Shown piece by piece: positions 11,487 to 20,571 of a stretch of DNA of 64,000 nucleotides. This stretch comes from Ascaphus truei. Lineage: Eukaryota > Chordata > Amphibia > Anura > Ascaphidae. The stretch spans positions 46,454,483 to 46,518,482 of the forward strand of contig CM071568.1 of assembly GCA_036426205.1 (NCBI GenBank), written 5' to 3'. The notes under the pieces were generated by a model, which was given only the letters and a program-made list of their open reading frames with translations, made no database searches and was not told where the DNA came from. The position numbers and the translations under genes are program-made. Every line of letters starts with the position of its first letter. Position 1 is the first letter of the stretch.

Positions 11487-12030
11487 AATAGAAGTAGAAG
11501 TCGTCAAAGACTATGTCTACCATGGCCGGCAAGAATCAATTGATGGGAACCTTTTGAATGAAATCAATAGGAGAATGAAGATGGGATGGAGCGCATTTGG
11601 AAGAAACAAGAAGAAAGGTTTTAACCAGTGTATCCTACCTGTGCTCACGTATGGATGTGAAACTTAGACTCTACATGTGAAGACAATTCAGAAGCTTCAG
11701 ACAACACAAAGAAGTATGGAGAGAGGTATGCTGGGTATTACCTGAAGAAACAGGAAAACGAATGAAAGGGTTTGAAACCAGACACAGGTCTGTGACATCA
11801 TCACAAGGGTGAAGAAATGTAAATGGCAGGGGGCCCAACATGTTGCACAAAGAAATTACTATAGTTGGACAGAGAGGATACTCTTCTGGATTCCAAGGGA
11901 TATCAAAGGACCAAGACAACCAGCAAAAGTAAGATAGGAGGATGAAATCAGAAAATTTGTTGGGGGAACGTGGGGGGGCCCTTTATCCAGCAGTGGATCG
12001 ACAAATGCTGAATATGATATATACACACAC
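11487..12030 (+). pseudogene. RTE-type LINE reverse transcriptase C-terminal fragment
   Basis: The frame through 11490-11667 reads VEVVKDYVYHGRQESIDGNL, then NEINRRMKMGWSAFGRN and QCILPVLTYGCET. This is the well-known C-terminal region after the palm of RTE-type and similar LINE proteins. A stop at 11665-11667 interrupts it, then the homology continues in shifted form (IQKLQTTQRSMERGMLGIT) and ends near ADDIRKF-like coding at about 11945. The tail grades into tatatacacacac. It is a 5'-truncated, decayed copy unrelated to the main LINE family here. Confidence 0.75.
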
Positions 12031-12060
12031 ACACAGTCTAAAAGTGAGGACCTTCTAATT

Positions 12061-12363
12061 CAGCGGTGCACAAACAGGGGGGTGGGCGCTAGATTTTCTG
12101 GGGGAGGGGGGTGCTGCAGTTATAGAGGTGCCGCGCTCTCCCCCCAGGCTTTTAAATTAAATTCCGGGGGACCACGCAAGGCCTCTATAATAAAATTACC
12201 TTCCATCCAGCGACACGTTGTCCTGGAAACCCGGCGTCAAATGATGTTTGATGTTACCATGGCGACGTGACATCTCATGACCACACGCATCATTTGACGC
12301 CAGAGGCGAGGCACCGAGGAGAGCAGGCAGGTGTGCGCACAGGGAAAAGTTTGCGCACCCCTG
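12061..12363. mobile_element. hAT MITE (family CAGGGGTGCGCAAAC), copy 1
   Basis: 303-bp non-autonomous element. The left end is CAGCGGTGCACAAAC and the right end, reverse-complemented, is CAGGGGTGCGCAAAC (13/15 match). It is flanked by a perfect 8-bp target duplication TTCTAATT (12053-12060 and 12364-12371), the hAT signature. The inside is GC-rich with repeated catttgacgc-type words and gccatggcgacg. No coding capacity. Five further copies occur at 14.4, 38.1, 40.0, 52.4 and 54.8 kb. Confidence 0.92.
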
Positions 12364-12379
12364 TTCTAATTGAATGAGA

Positions 12380-13215
12380 CTCGGAGTTACACTGAGCTGA
12401 GAGGGATCGTAGATTCAAGGTGAGTATGTCGAAAGTAAGTGTTGTTTGAAGGTAGGGGGCCCTGTGTTATGGAGCGCCCAGTGTACAATATTGAGAAGTT
12501 TAAACATTGCTCTTTGCTTGGTAGGCAACCGGTGAAGTTTTCTCAATTGAGGGGCGATAAGGTATAACTTCCTGGTGCCATTGATAAGTCTGGCTGTGGA
12601 GTTCTCAATCGCTTGGAGAGTAGAAAAGAGGTAGGACGTAGAGAGAGTTATTTCTGTCCAGTTAAGAAAGGACTAGGGCGACTGTGACGATGGTGAGGTC
12701 TTTTTTTGTCAGGACATGGGCAATCCTCTTTATCATTCTCAGAGCATTGACTGAAGCTTTAGCTGTAGCGTTGACTTGGGATGCGAGGGTGGCTTGGTCA
12801 TTGAGGATGACTCCTAAATGTAATGTAAATGTAATGTAACTTACCTATTGAAGGGCAGAGTTTCTGAGCTCTTGCAATTTGTTCACTGGTAGGGTTGTCC
12901 TTTGCTTATAGAATCATTATTTCAGTCTTAACAGGGTTATGTTTAAGTAGCTTAGAATTCATCCATTCTTGGATGTCATTAAGACACCGAAAAGCAAATC
13001 ATCTTGTTCCTTATGATTATTGGATGGCCTGATATATATCTGAGTGTCATCTGCATAAAGATGGTATCTGTGTCCTCTTTTTCTAATGAGGCCTGCCAAA
13101 GGTTTAATGCAGATGTTGAGCAGGAGGGGGGAAAGCGATGAGCCTTGTGGTACTCCACATTTAAGCTTGGTATATGGTAGCTTTGTTGAATGGACGCTCA
13201 TCTATCTTAATGTCC
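12380..13215 (-). mobile_element. Second LINE family (L2/CR1-like) reverse transcriptase fragment
   Basis: On the minus strand 13201-12959 encodes [17 protein letters not shown] (motif B) and [12 protein letters not shown] (motif C, catalytic YADD). Homology continues leftwards in broken frames into the post-palm region, to about 12380. The SSLSPLLLN and YADDTQIY wording differs from both the main LINE (SVLGPLLFS) and CR1 (FADDTK), so this is another family. The copy is truncated at both ends and not functional. Confidence 0.75.
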
Positions 13216-13821
13216 TTAATTTTATCAGTGTGCTGCCGTTAAAATGCAATTCCACTCTTCCTTTTCCATCCTGATGCAAATTTTTCACATTCAAGTGAAA
13301 TATCAATGTTAAAACATATTTGCACAGACTCCTAAATGGGCAATTATAGTTGTCTAGAAACGGCTTTATTGATCAGACTCAACCTAATCACTGTGCCTTT
13401 GCATTATTTCCTTAGTTAGGTATGAGTCCTTAACAAAGAATATTCCATATTATTTAGCATTATGATTTTTACTTTCAGGTATTACTCCCTCCAGTTCCAA
13501 ATTGCAGTAGGTTTGTTACATTAATAAACTACTATTCAGTTTGAAAAAGTATTATTACTTTGGTGAGCGCATGCACTGTATTGCAACTATCAGTAGCCAA
13601 GTTATTGCTTTAAGTTATTGCACCCGTTAACATGTCAGTGTTGTAAAAAACAAAAAACATTAAAACCCTGTTAAATTAAACCCGGAGTCATATCATTTTG
13701 CACACGTCAATTGTTGTTTCAATGCCTCCGCATCAAATCCCACGTTAAATAACGTACCATCACGTTAATAAGTGCAATAACGGCTAGATCTGTATGTTGT
13801 GAAGTTGGGTTACATGTTTAT
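13216..13821. other. No recognised gene
   Basis: AT-rich sequence. No credible frames or terminal repeats were found. Confidence 0.5.
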
Positions 13822-14102
13822 AATAATAATAATAATAACTTTATTTCCTGTAGTGCTTTTCTCTCAATTGTGAAGGCTCAAAGCACTTCACAATTACAGT
13901 ATAGTGCGCTGTACGCAGCACAGGAATGTTTCAGAAACAGTCCCTGCCCAGATGAGTTTACAATCTATGTTTCTGGTGCCTGAGGAACAGGAATATAAAG
14001 TGACTTGCACAAGGTCACAAGGAGCTGACACTGGGAATTGAACCGGTCCAAATTCAGTGTCATAGTTTACAGAGCCTTTACTCACGGAGCCACTCCTCCA
14101 GC
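13822..14102 (-). mobile_element. tRNA-derived CORE-SINE-like (MIR-like) element
   Basis: On the minus strand the element starts near 14102 and contains a Pol III B-box-like GGTTCAATTCC (14034-14044). It is followed by a MIR-like core (gtgaccttgtgcaagtcac) and ends in an (ATT)n tail near 13825. A second copy, on the plus strand, lies at 22518-22800, and a short fragment at about 26838-26890. The core wording is shared with MIR/CORE SINEs; subfamily cannot be told. Confidence 0.75.
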
Positions 14103-14288
14103 AAAGGTAGTACTAAAAATGTGGGAAAGGATTCTCCCAGACGGGATGGTGCGACCATGCACTGCGTTCAAACAGAGGAGGTTGATGCGTGCCAATAACG
14201 GAAGAACAGCTGTCAACTGCCGGGTCACTAGAAGGGTACTTTATTTGTAGACTACAGCATACAGGTAAAACAGGAATCTCGAGAACAT

Positions 14289-14330
14289 CCTCTGACGCTT
14301 TTCGTGCAAGTATGCACTTTGTCAAAGAAC
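14289..14330 (-). other. Hammerhead-like core motif in foldback loop
   Basis: Minus strand: CTTTGACAAA, stem II GTGCA-tact-TGCAC, then GAAAAGCGTCAGAG. The core differs from CUGANGA at two essential positions (C3 to U, G8 to A), and GAAA has an extra A. The foldback arms would pair directly outside the core. Confidence 0.4.
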
Positions 14331-14384
14331 GAAACAAGTCAGAGGTTCTTCTCGAGGTTCCTGTTTTACCTGTATGCTGTAGTC

Positions 14385-14780
14385 CAGCGGTGTGCCAAGT
14401 GGGGGGCGCTGGATTTGTCTGCGGGGGCGTGGGCGGTTGCAGAGGCCCTGCGCTCTTCCCCATGGCATTTAAATCAAATTCCGGGTTATAGCGTGAGGCC
14501 CCGGCAACTGTAAAACTTACCTGGACTCTGCCGGCGTCACTCGTGTCCATGGCAACATGGCGTCAAATGACGCTGTGGGTCATGTGAATTCACACGCGTC
14601 AAGTGACGCTGCGGGTCACTTGACGTGACCCTGCGCCATAATTTGAAGCCACGTGAGGTAAGGGGGGCCTCAGAACGGAGAGGAGCAGACAGGGGAGGCG
14701 CAGCAAAAAAAGGGCGGGGGGCCTCAGAACGGAGAGGAGCAGACAGGGGAGGCGCAGCAAAAAAAGTTTGCACGCCCCTG
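14385..14780. mobile_element. hAT MITE (family CAGGGGTGCGCAAAC), copy 2
   Basis: 396 bp with ends CAGCGGTGTGCCAAG and (reverse complement of right end) CAGGGGCGTGCAAAC. A perfect 8-bp target duplication CTGTAGTC (14377-14384 and 14781-14788) lies inside the right arm of the foldback. It is longer than copy 1 because a 54-bp unit ending gcgcagcaaaaaaag-like sequence is tandemly duplicated (14662-14715 and 14716-14769). Confidence 0.92.
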
Positions 14781-15160
14781 CTGTAGTCTACAAATAAAGT
14801 ACCCTTCTAGTGACCCGGCAGTTGCCAGCTGTTCTTCCGTTAATGGCACGCATCAACTTCTTCTGTTTGGAAAGCAGTGCATGGTCGCACCATCCCGTCT
14901 GGGAGAATCCTTTCCTGTTGTTGCTATTGGACTGGTCGCACGCCTATCCAGGCAGACGTTCATACTAAGAGGTAGTGAGTACTCTCCGTTTTTCATACAA
15001 CTTACATCACAGGTCTAGCTCCAAGGACATACAGTATATGCTAGCTATTTTTGGGGATCAGGATAGCCATTCTGGTGGTTTTTCAGACATCCCCAATGTG
15101 CTTATTTATATCATAGCCTTACATGGGAGCATCATTTGACCGGATACCACACTACTATAT

Positions 15161-16995
15161 TATTTATTTATTTATAAAATATTTTACCAGGAAGTAATAC
15201 ATTGAGAGTTACCTCTCGTTTTCAAGTATGTCCTGGGCACAGAGTTAAGACAAATAATACATGGTTACAAATACAGTTACATAATGAGCAGGGTATACAT
15301 TATATACAAAACATTGCATGCACAGTTAAAGATAATTTATATTATATTATATGGGCGAATGAAACAGTTACAGACCAGATTAAAATGTATGACAGCTTTA
15401 GATTTGAAAGAACTTAGACTGGTGGTGGATGTAAGAGTCTCTGGTAGGTTGTTCCAGTTTTGGGGTGCACGGTAAGAGAAGGAGGAGCGGACGGATACTT
15501 TGTTGAGCCTTGGGACCATGAACAGTCTTTTGGAGTCTGATCTCAGGTGATAGGTGCTGCATGTGGTAGGGGTTAGGAGCTTGTTCAGGTAGCTGGGTAG
15601 CTTGCCCAGAAAGTATTTGAAGGCAAGACAGGAAAGGTGAACTTTGCGCCTAGACTCGAGTGATGACCAATCTAGTTCTTTGAGCATTTCGCAGTGATGT
15701 GTGTTGTAGTTGCATTGGAGAACAAAACGCCAAATTGAATTGTAGAGGGTGTTAAGTTTGCTAAGGTGTGTTTCAGGTGCTGAGCCATATACTATGTCTC
15801 CATAGTCAATAATTGGCATTAGCATCTGCTGTGCGATACGTTTTCTGACCAGGAGCCTTAGGGAGGATTTGTTCCTGTAAAGTACCTCTAGTTTGGCATA
15901 TAGTAGGTCTTGGTTGTCAGGGTATCAATGTGCATCCCGAATGTTAAGTGGGAGTCAAACCATATGCCCAGGTATTTAAAACTAGTAACAGGAGTTAGGG
16001 TGGTGTTAGTGTTGGTTCTAATCTGGAGCTGAGTCGCTGGAAGCTTTAAAAATTTAGTCTTGGTCCCAAACACCATTGTTACAGTCTTGTCACTGTTTAA
16101 AAACAGTTTGTTTTGGGAAATCCAGTATTCGAGTCTGAAAAAGTCAGACTGAAGTATGTGTTGAAGGTCAGAGAGGCTATGGCTGTGTGCATAAAGGATT
16201 GTGTCATCTGCATACATGTGTATTGAGGCTTCCTGACAAGCTGTGGGAAGATCATTGATGAACACTGAGAAGAGTTGGGTCCCCAGAACAGAGCCTTGCG
16301 GGACGCCACAGGTGATATCCAGGGGGTTAGCGTTAGAGCCAGAGATGGACACATGTTGGGATCTACCTGATAGGTAGGACTGAAACCAGTTTAAAGCATG
16401 CTTCCCTATTCCAGAGCTCTGGAGTTTGTTGAGCCGGATAGCATGATCAACAGTATCAAAAGCCTTTGCAAAATCTAGGAATACTGCACCAGTAAGTTGT
16501 TCCAGTTCCATTCCACTGGATTTCATTGCAAACTTTTAGCAGGGTAGTTACGGTGGAGTGTTTGGGACGAAAGCCAGATTGGAATTGGCTAGGGAAATTT
16601 GTCTTGTTATAGTAATCGCTTAATTGGGAGTGGACACATTTCTCCATGACTTTGGATAGGATTGCGAGAGGGAAGATTGGTCTGTAGTTTGAGACAGTGT
16701 TTTTGTCCCCACTTTTGAAGATTGGGACAACTCTGGCAGCTTTCCAGGTCTTAGGGATATGGCCTGCAGACAGGATAGAGTTGACTATGGAAGCAATTGG
16801 TTTGGCAATTGCTGGGGCACCAAGTCTTAGGAACCTAGATTGTAGTAAATCAGGTCCACATTGGCTGCTTAGTTTTAATTTGAGAAGCGCTTGTGTAATC
16901 TCCTCTTCGGATACTGGGCCAAATTGAACACTGTGGGCAATGTTGGGAGGGGGTGAGGCTATACTCCCAGGATGAGATTCAGGTTTGTGGTTTGG
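15161..16995 (-). mobile_element. L2/Rex1-like LINE, 5'-truncated copy
   Basis: Same family as 5100-9035 on the opposite strand. The TAAA-rich tail is at 15161-15180, then 3' UTR, then the reverse transcriptase and C-terminal coding up to about 16700. The copy ends near 16995, at a point matching roughly 7237 in the longer copy, so the endonuclease half is missing, as in typical incomplete reverse transcription. It is better preserved than the long copy. Confidence 0.9.
15337..16647 (-). pseudogene. LINE reverse transcriptase, nearly open
   Basis: Three overlapping minus-strand frames make up the enzyme. 16647-16526 has the fingers motif FQSGFRPKHST. 16526-15888 has motif A FLDFAKAFDTVDH (residues 17-29), motif B GVPQGSVLG (74-82) and catalytic YADD (105-108). 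15825-15337 has the C-terminal region with LMPIIDYGDIVYG and the final LNWN-type end. Only two frame changes (near 16526 and near 15850-15890) break it. Motif B is followed by TQLFS where the other copy has PLLFS. Confidence 0.85.
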
Positions 16996-17723
16996 AGAGA
17001 TATAACATTATTCTTCCAGGATGACAAACATTGGACATTTTCTTATAAATCAGAGATACTAATATTCTAAAGCTTCATGCCATTAACCTATTTTGCACAC
17101 TCTAGAGCCCTGATTTAGAGGGTTATTCCTCCGTTTTTCCTCTAGTACTAAAAATGTGGCTGATGTCCATTTCCAAATGTTGATTAACTACATTATTATT
17201 ATTATTTTAATTATTTCTACTAAAAAAAACACTGGTACATTTCCAATGAAGCCCGTAGAGCTTGAGCGGTTGGTGCTATCCTGGCGACTCTACTCATCCC
17301 CCTCTCCCCCCACCTCCCCCATCCCCTGTCACTGGAGGGGTACGGTTTCAAGAGACGTTACTGCAACTAATAATAATTATTTTGCCACAACTCTGTGTGA
17401 GGAGCGTTGCCAAAGCAAAGAACAAGAGAGACCTCACACTACTTTTGGAATTACTTTAATTGCTCAAATATTTGTGGGAATATATGTGGCTATGTTCAAA
17501 CAATTCATTTGCACAAACGCCTGCCACCAACATACTGAAAGAAACCTTTAGGGTAATGGACAGCAGTCACTGCGAAGACAAATAAATACTTCTCATCACA
17601 AGGCAGCATTGTTATTGTTCTTTTTTGTGCACCAAGATGTTGGCTTTACATTTATAATAGGTTAATTAGAGAGACGGGGGTGCATGTGTCAAGGTAATTT
17701 GCTGTTAAATTGTCCCTCTATAT
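16996..17723. other. No recognised gene
   Basis: AT-rich, with short ATT repeats near 17190-17215 and a CT-rich patch near 17300. No supported feature. Confidence 0.55.
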
Positions 17724-17771
17724 CAGTGGTTTTCAGACTTTTTGGGGGGGTTAATGAACCCTATGGTTATT

Positions 17772-17923
17772 TTGTGAAATTCTGAGGAATCCCGACCCTC
17801 TCTAATAGCGCTTCTGCGATCAGATGCATTGTAAGGAACCCCAACCCTTTCTAATAGCGGGTCTGAGATCAGATGCATTGTAAGGAACCCCAACCCTTTC
17901 TAATAGCGTGTCTGAGATCAGAT
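17772..17923. repeat. 49-bp minisatellite, left part (~3 units)
   Basis: The unit runs gatgcattgtaaggaacccc, then aaccctctctaatagcgcg and tctgagatca. About three units end abruptly at the CR1 insertion. The array resumes in the same phase at 19180. Confidence 0.9.
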
Positions 17924-19179
17924 TACTTGAAGGTTTAATACGGGATAATATTCAGGAATACCTAATGGAAAACAAAATTATTAGTAATAGTCATATTATA
18001 TAGTCATAAATGGAACTTTTTCAGGTTGGGCTAAAGTCGTGAGTGGAGTACCTCAGGGATCGGTACTAGGACCCCTGCTTTTTAACTTGTTTATTAATGA
18101 CCTTGAGGTTGGGATCGAGAGCAAAGTCTCCATCTTTGCTGCTGATACTAAATTGTGTAAGGTAATAGAATCAGAGCAGGATGTAATTTCTCTTCAGAAG
18201 GACTTGGAGAGACTGGAAACGTGGGCAGGTAAATGGCAGATGTGGTTTAATACAGATTAATGTAAGGTTATGCATTTGGGATGCAAGGATAAAAAGGCGA
18301 CTTACAAATTAAATGGAGATATATTGGGGGAATCCTTGATGGAGAAGGATTTAGGAGTGCTTGTAGACAGCAGGCTTAGCAATAGTGCCCAATGTCATGC
18401 AGTAGCTGCAAAGGCAACCAAGATCTTATCTTGCATCAAACGGGCAATGGATGGAAGGGAAGTAAACATAATTATGCCCCTTTACAAAGCATTAGTAAGA
18501 CCACACCTTGAATATGGAGTACAATTTTGGGCACCAATCCTAAGAAAAGACATTATGGAACTAGAGAGAGTGCAGAGAAGAGCCACCACATTAATAAAGG
18601 TGATGGACATTCTAACTTATGAGGAGAGGCTAGATAAATTAGATTTATTTACATTAGAAAAGAGGCGTCTAAGAGGGGATATGATAACTATATACAAATA
18701 TATTCAGGGACAATACAAGGAGCTTTCAAAAGAACGATTCATCCCACGGGCAGTACAAAGAACTCGGGGCCATCCCTTATGGTTGGAGGAAAGGAAATTT
18801 CACCAGCAACAAAGGGAAGGGTTCTTTACAGTAAGGGCAGTTAAAATGTGGAATTCATTACCCATGGAGACTGTGATGGCAGATACAATAGATTTGTTCA
18901 AAAAAAGGTTGGACATCTTTTTAGATGGGAAAGGTATACAGGGATATACCAAATAAGTATACATGGGAAGGATGTTGATCCAGGGATTAATCCGATTGCC
19001 AATTCTTGGAGTCAGGAAGGAATACATTTTTCCCCTTAATGGGGTTTTTTGTGTGCCTTCCTCTGGATCAATAAGTAAGTATAGATATAAGATAAAGTAT
19101 CTGTTGTCTAAATTTAGCATAGGTTGAACTTGATGGACCTACGTCTTTTTTCAACCTCATCTACTATGTAACTATGTAA
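17924..19179 (+). mobile_element. CR1 LINE, 5'-truncated, inserted in the 49-bp array
   Basis: It begins inside the reverse transcriptase coding and ends with the typical CR1 frog-type tail (gttgaacttgatgg.. then ctactatgtaactatgtaa). Flanks are two parts of one 49-bp repeat unit, with AGAT (or GAT) present on both sides, a short target duplication. Compared with the CR1 copy at 28.0 kb, about 230 bp is missing near 18000. The join lies at a shared gtca, so this is an internal deletion. Confidence 0.9.
18030..18956 (+). pseudogene. CR1 reverse transcriptase C-terminal half
   Basis: Motif B GVPQGSVLGPLLFN and then motif C as FAADTKL, where CR1 normally has FADDTKL, so one catalytic Asp is replaced by Ala. 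One in-frame stop (TAA at 18258-18260, where other copies have Lys) splits the frame. The rest is open to 18956: KDLGVLVDSRLSNSAQCH, LVRPHLEYGVQFWAP and ending VKMWNSLPMETVMADTIDLF, the conserved C-terminal CR1 sequence. A dead but only mildly decayed copy. Confidence 0.9.
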
Positions 19180-19585
19180 GATGCATTGTAAGGAACCCCA
19201 ACCCTCTCTAATAGCGCGTCTGAGATCAGATGCATTGTAAGGAACCCCAACCCTCTTTAATAGCGCGTCTGAGAGCAGATGCATTGTAAGGAACCCTAAC
19301 CCTCTCTATTAGCGCGTCTGAGATCAGATGCATTGTAAGGAATCCCAACCCTCTCGAATAGCGCGTCTGAGATCAGATGCATTGTAAGGAACCCCAACCC
19401 TCTCGAATAGCGCGTCTGAGATCAGATGCATTGTAAGAACCCACCCTATCGAATAGCGCGTCTGAGATCAGATGCATTGTAAGGAATACCAACCCTCTCG
19501 AATAGCGTGTCTGAGATCAGATGCATTGTAAGGAACCCCAACCCTCTCGAATAGCGCATCTGAGATCAGATGCATTGTAAACTCT
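19180..19585. repeat. 49-bp minisatellite, right part (~8 units)
   Basis: Same unit as 17772-17923, continuing in phase after the CR1 insertion. Units differ by single substitutions and a few short indels (one near 19435 lost several bases). Beyond 19585 the repeat dissolves into sequence ending at the putative hAT end. Confidence 0.92.
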
Positions 19586-19849
19586 TCTGTATTTAGTATT
19601 TTCAAATGACCTGAAAATACAGGGAACCCTTTCGAAATGCCCGAGTAACCCAAGGGTTCCTAGGAAAAACAGTGTTTTATTGAATATAATGATAGTTATT
19701 GCATTGTTGGAAAATTATTACATTGCATCCGTTTGAATGACGTTTAATACTGCACAACCCATGCGGTAACACACTCTCATTATATTGTATGGCGGACACA
19801 AGACTTTCACCCTATATCTCTGCTTGTCAGTGTATCCAGGCACTACACA

Positions 19850-20190
19850 GGCGGCACACTTTATTTGAGTACGGCTCATTCCGCAAGCCGGGATATGCAC
19901 TCCCTCAGCGTGCCGCGCATCACCGATGCGCAGTCACGCGTCATCGGGTGCCTGTGCCGCCTGTACGCGCGCCCAGGGCTCCCCGAGGGAGCCCTGGTGT
20001 CGCGCGGATGTGAGGACGGCGGCGGGACGTTCCGGGGGACCTGGCGGACCCGGTGAGGAGAGGGGGAAGCCCCGATCGGCGGGCCTCTCCTCCGAGGCTT
20101 CGGCGCGCGCCCGGCACCCTCCGGCGCGCGCCAGGTTACTGCTGCGGCCGAGAACGGGCAAATGCTCGAATAAACTCGGCCGCAGCAGTA
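19850..20190. other. CpG-rich block with a perfect 16-bp inverted repeat
   Basis: GC-rich and dense in CpG, unlike its surroundings. tactgctgcggccgag (20137-20152) is perfectly inverted at 20175-20190 with a 22-bp loop, and ccagggctcc/ggagccctgg forms another hairpin near 19972-19997. The loop contains gaataaa. It could be part of an LTR or a GC-rich MITE. I see no exon or promoter evidence. Confidence 0.45.
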
Positions 20191-20254
20191 TGCTGCAGTT
20201 TGAGATTTGGACAGTGCAAATAGGAGGACATAGGAGGACCCACATATTACTTGT

Positions 20255-20571
20255 GTAGTACAGAGATGGAGAAAGCGGTGCATAGCGTAAGGAGAAACAA
20301 TGGAGTACAGCACATCCAGAAATTGATTAAAACCAACTTATTACGGGTATGACAAAGGAGATATCAGGGTGAGTGGGTATATGGACAACTCTAACTCTTT
20401 GACAAAGGGCAGGATACTCCTGAAACGCGTCAGAGTTGTCCATATACCCACTCACCCTGATATCTCCTATGTCATCCCCTTAATAAATTGGTTTTAATCA
20501 ATTTTTGGATGTGCTGTACTCCATTTTTTTCACCCTATGCTGTGCACCACTTTCTCCATCTCTGGACTACA
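20255..20571. mobile_element. Foldback element with ~139-bp arms
   Basis: The left arm 20255-20394 and right arm 20433-20571 are inverted repeats at close to 90% identity by eye. Perfect blocks include tggagtacagcacatcca and gtgagtgggtatatggac. The loop of about 38 bp carries the hammerhead-like motif. There is no coding sequence. The right arm has an aataaa near 20483. Confidence 0.9.
20395..20436 (+). other. Hammerhead-like core at foldback apex
   Basis: CTCTTTGACAAAG, then AGGA-tac-TCCT as a short stem II, then GAAACGCGTCAGAG. CUCU and AGAG would pair as the base of stem I and continue into the long foldback arms. Core positions C3 and G8 of CUGANGA are substituted, so catalysis is unlikely for this copy. 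Confidence 0.45.

Larger units (their letters stand above)
14123..14916. mobile_element. Foldback element with ~170-bp arms, interrupted by a hAT MITE
   Basis: The left arm (14123-14296) is the inverted repeat of 14338-14384 plus 14789-14916. Near-perfect blocks include ggattctcccagacgggatg, the arm segment around gggtactttatttgtag, and the block around tgctgtagtc. The right arm is split by the hAT MITE at 14385-14780. Removing that MITE and one copy of its target duplication restores continuity with the left arm. The loop (14289-14330) carries a hammerhead-like motif on the minus strand. The family is not one I recognise by name; compare 20255-20571. Confidence 0.85.
17724..19674. mobile_element. 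Possible hAT-like element holding a 49-bp tandem array
   Basis: The array is bounded on the left by cagtggttttcagactttt and on the right by ttcctaggaaaaacagtg. These resemble the CAGTGGTTCTCAAAC-type ends of hAT elements in opposite orientation, but they match each other poorly and no 8-bp target duplication is visible. The call rests on end wording only. A CR1 copy is nested inside. Confidence 0.35.

Noticed and set aside
17772..19585. Regular ~49-bp repeats, superficially like a CRISPR array
   Set aside because: Whole units repeat head to tail with no unique spacers, in a eukaryotic transposon-rich setting with no cas genes. It is a minisatellite.
17724..19674. Firm hAT call for the array-bearing element
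   Set aside because: Ends match poorly and no 8-bp target duplication is visible (ctctatat against ttttattg), so it is listed only at low confidence.
19850..20190. CpG island promoter of a host gene
   Set aside because: No first-exon-like frame with donor, no core promoter element I trust, and the hairpins and neighbouring foldback point to a mobile element.
19876..20313. Frames of 100-145 codons across the CpG-rich block
   Set aside because: GC-rich DNA gives long frames in several phases at once here, with no domain and no preferred frame.
20395..20436. Active hammerhead ribozyme
   Set aside because: Two essential core bases are substituted and there is an extra base before stem II. I retain only the description hammerhead-like.
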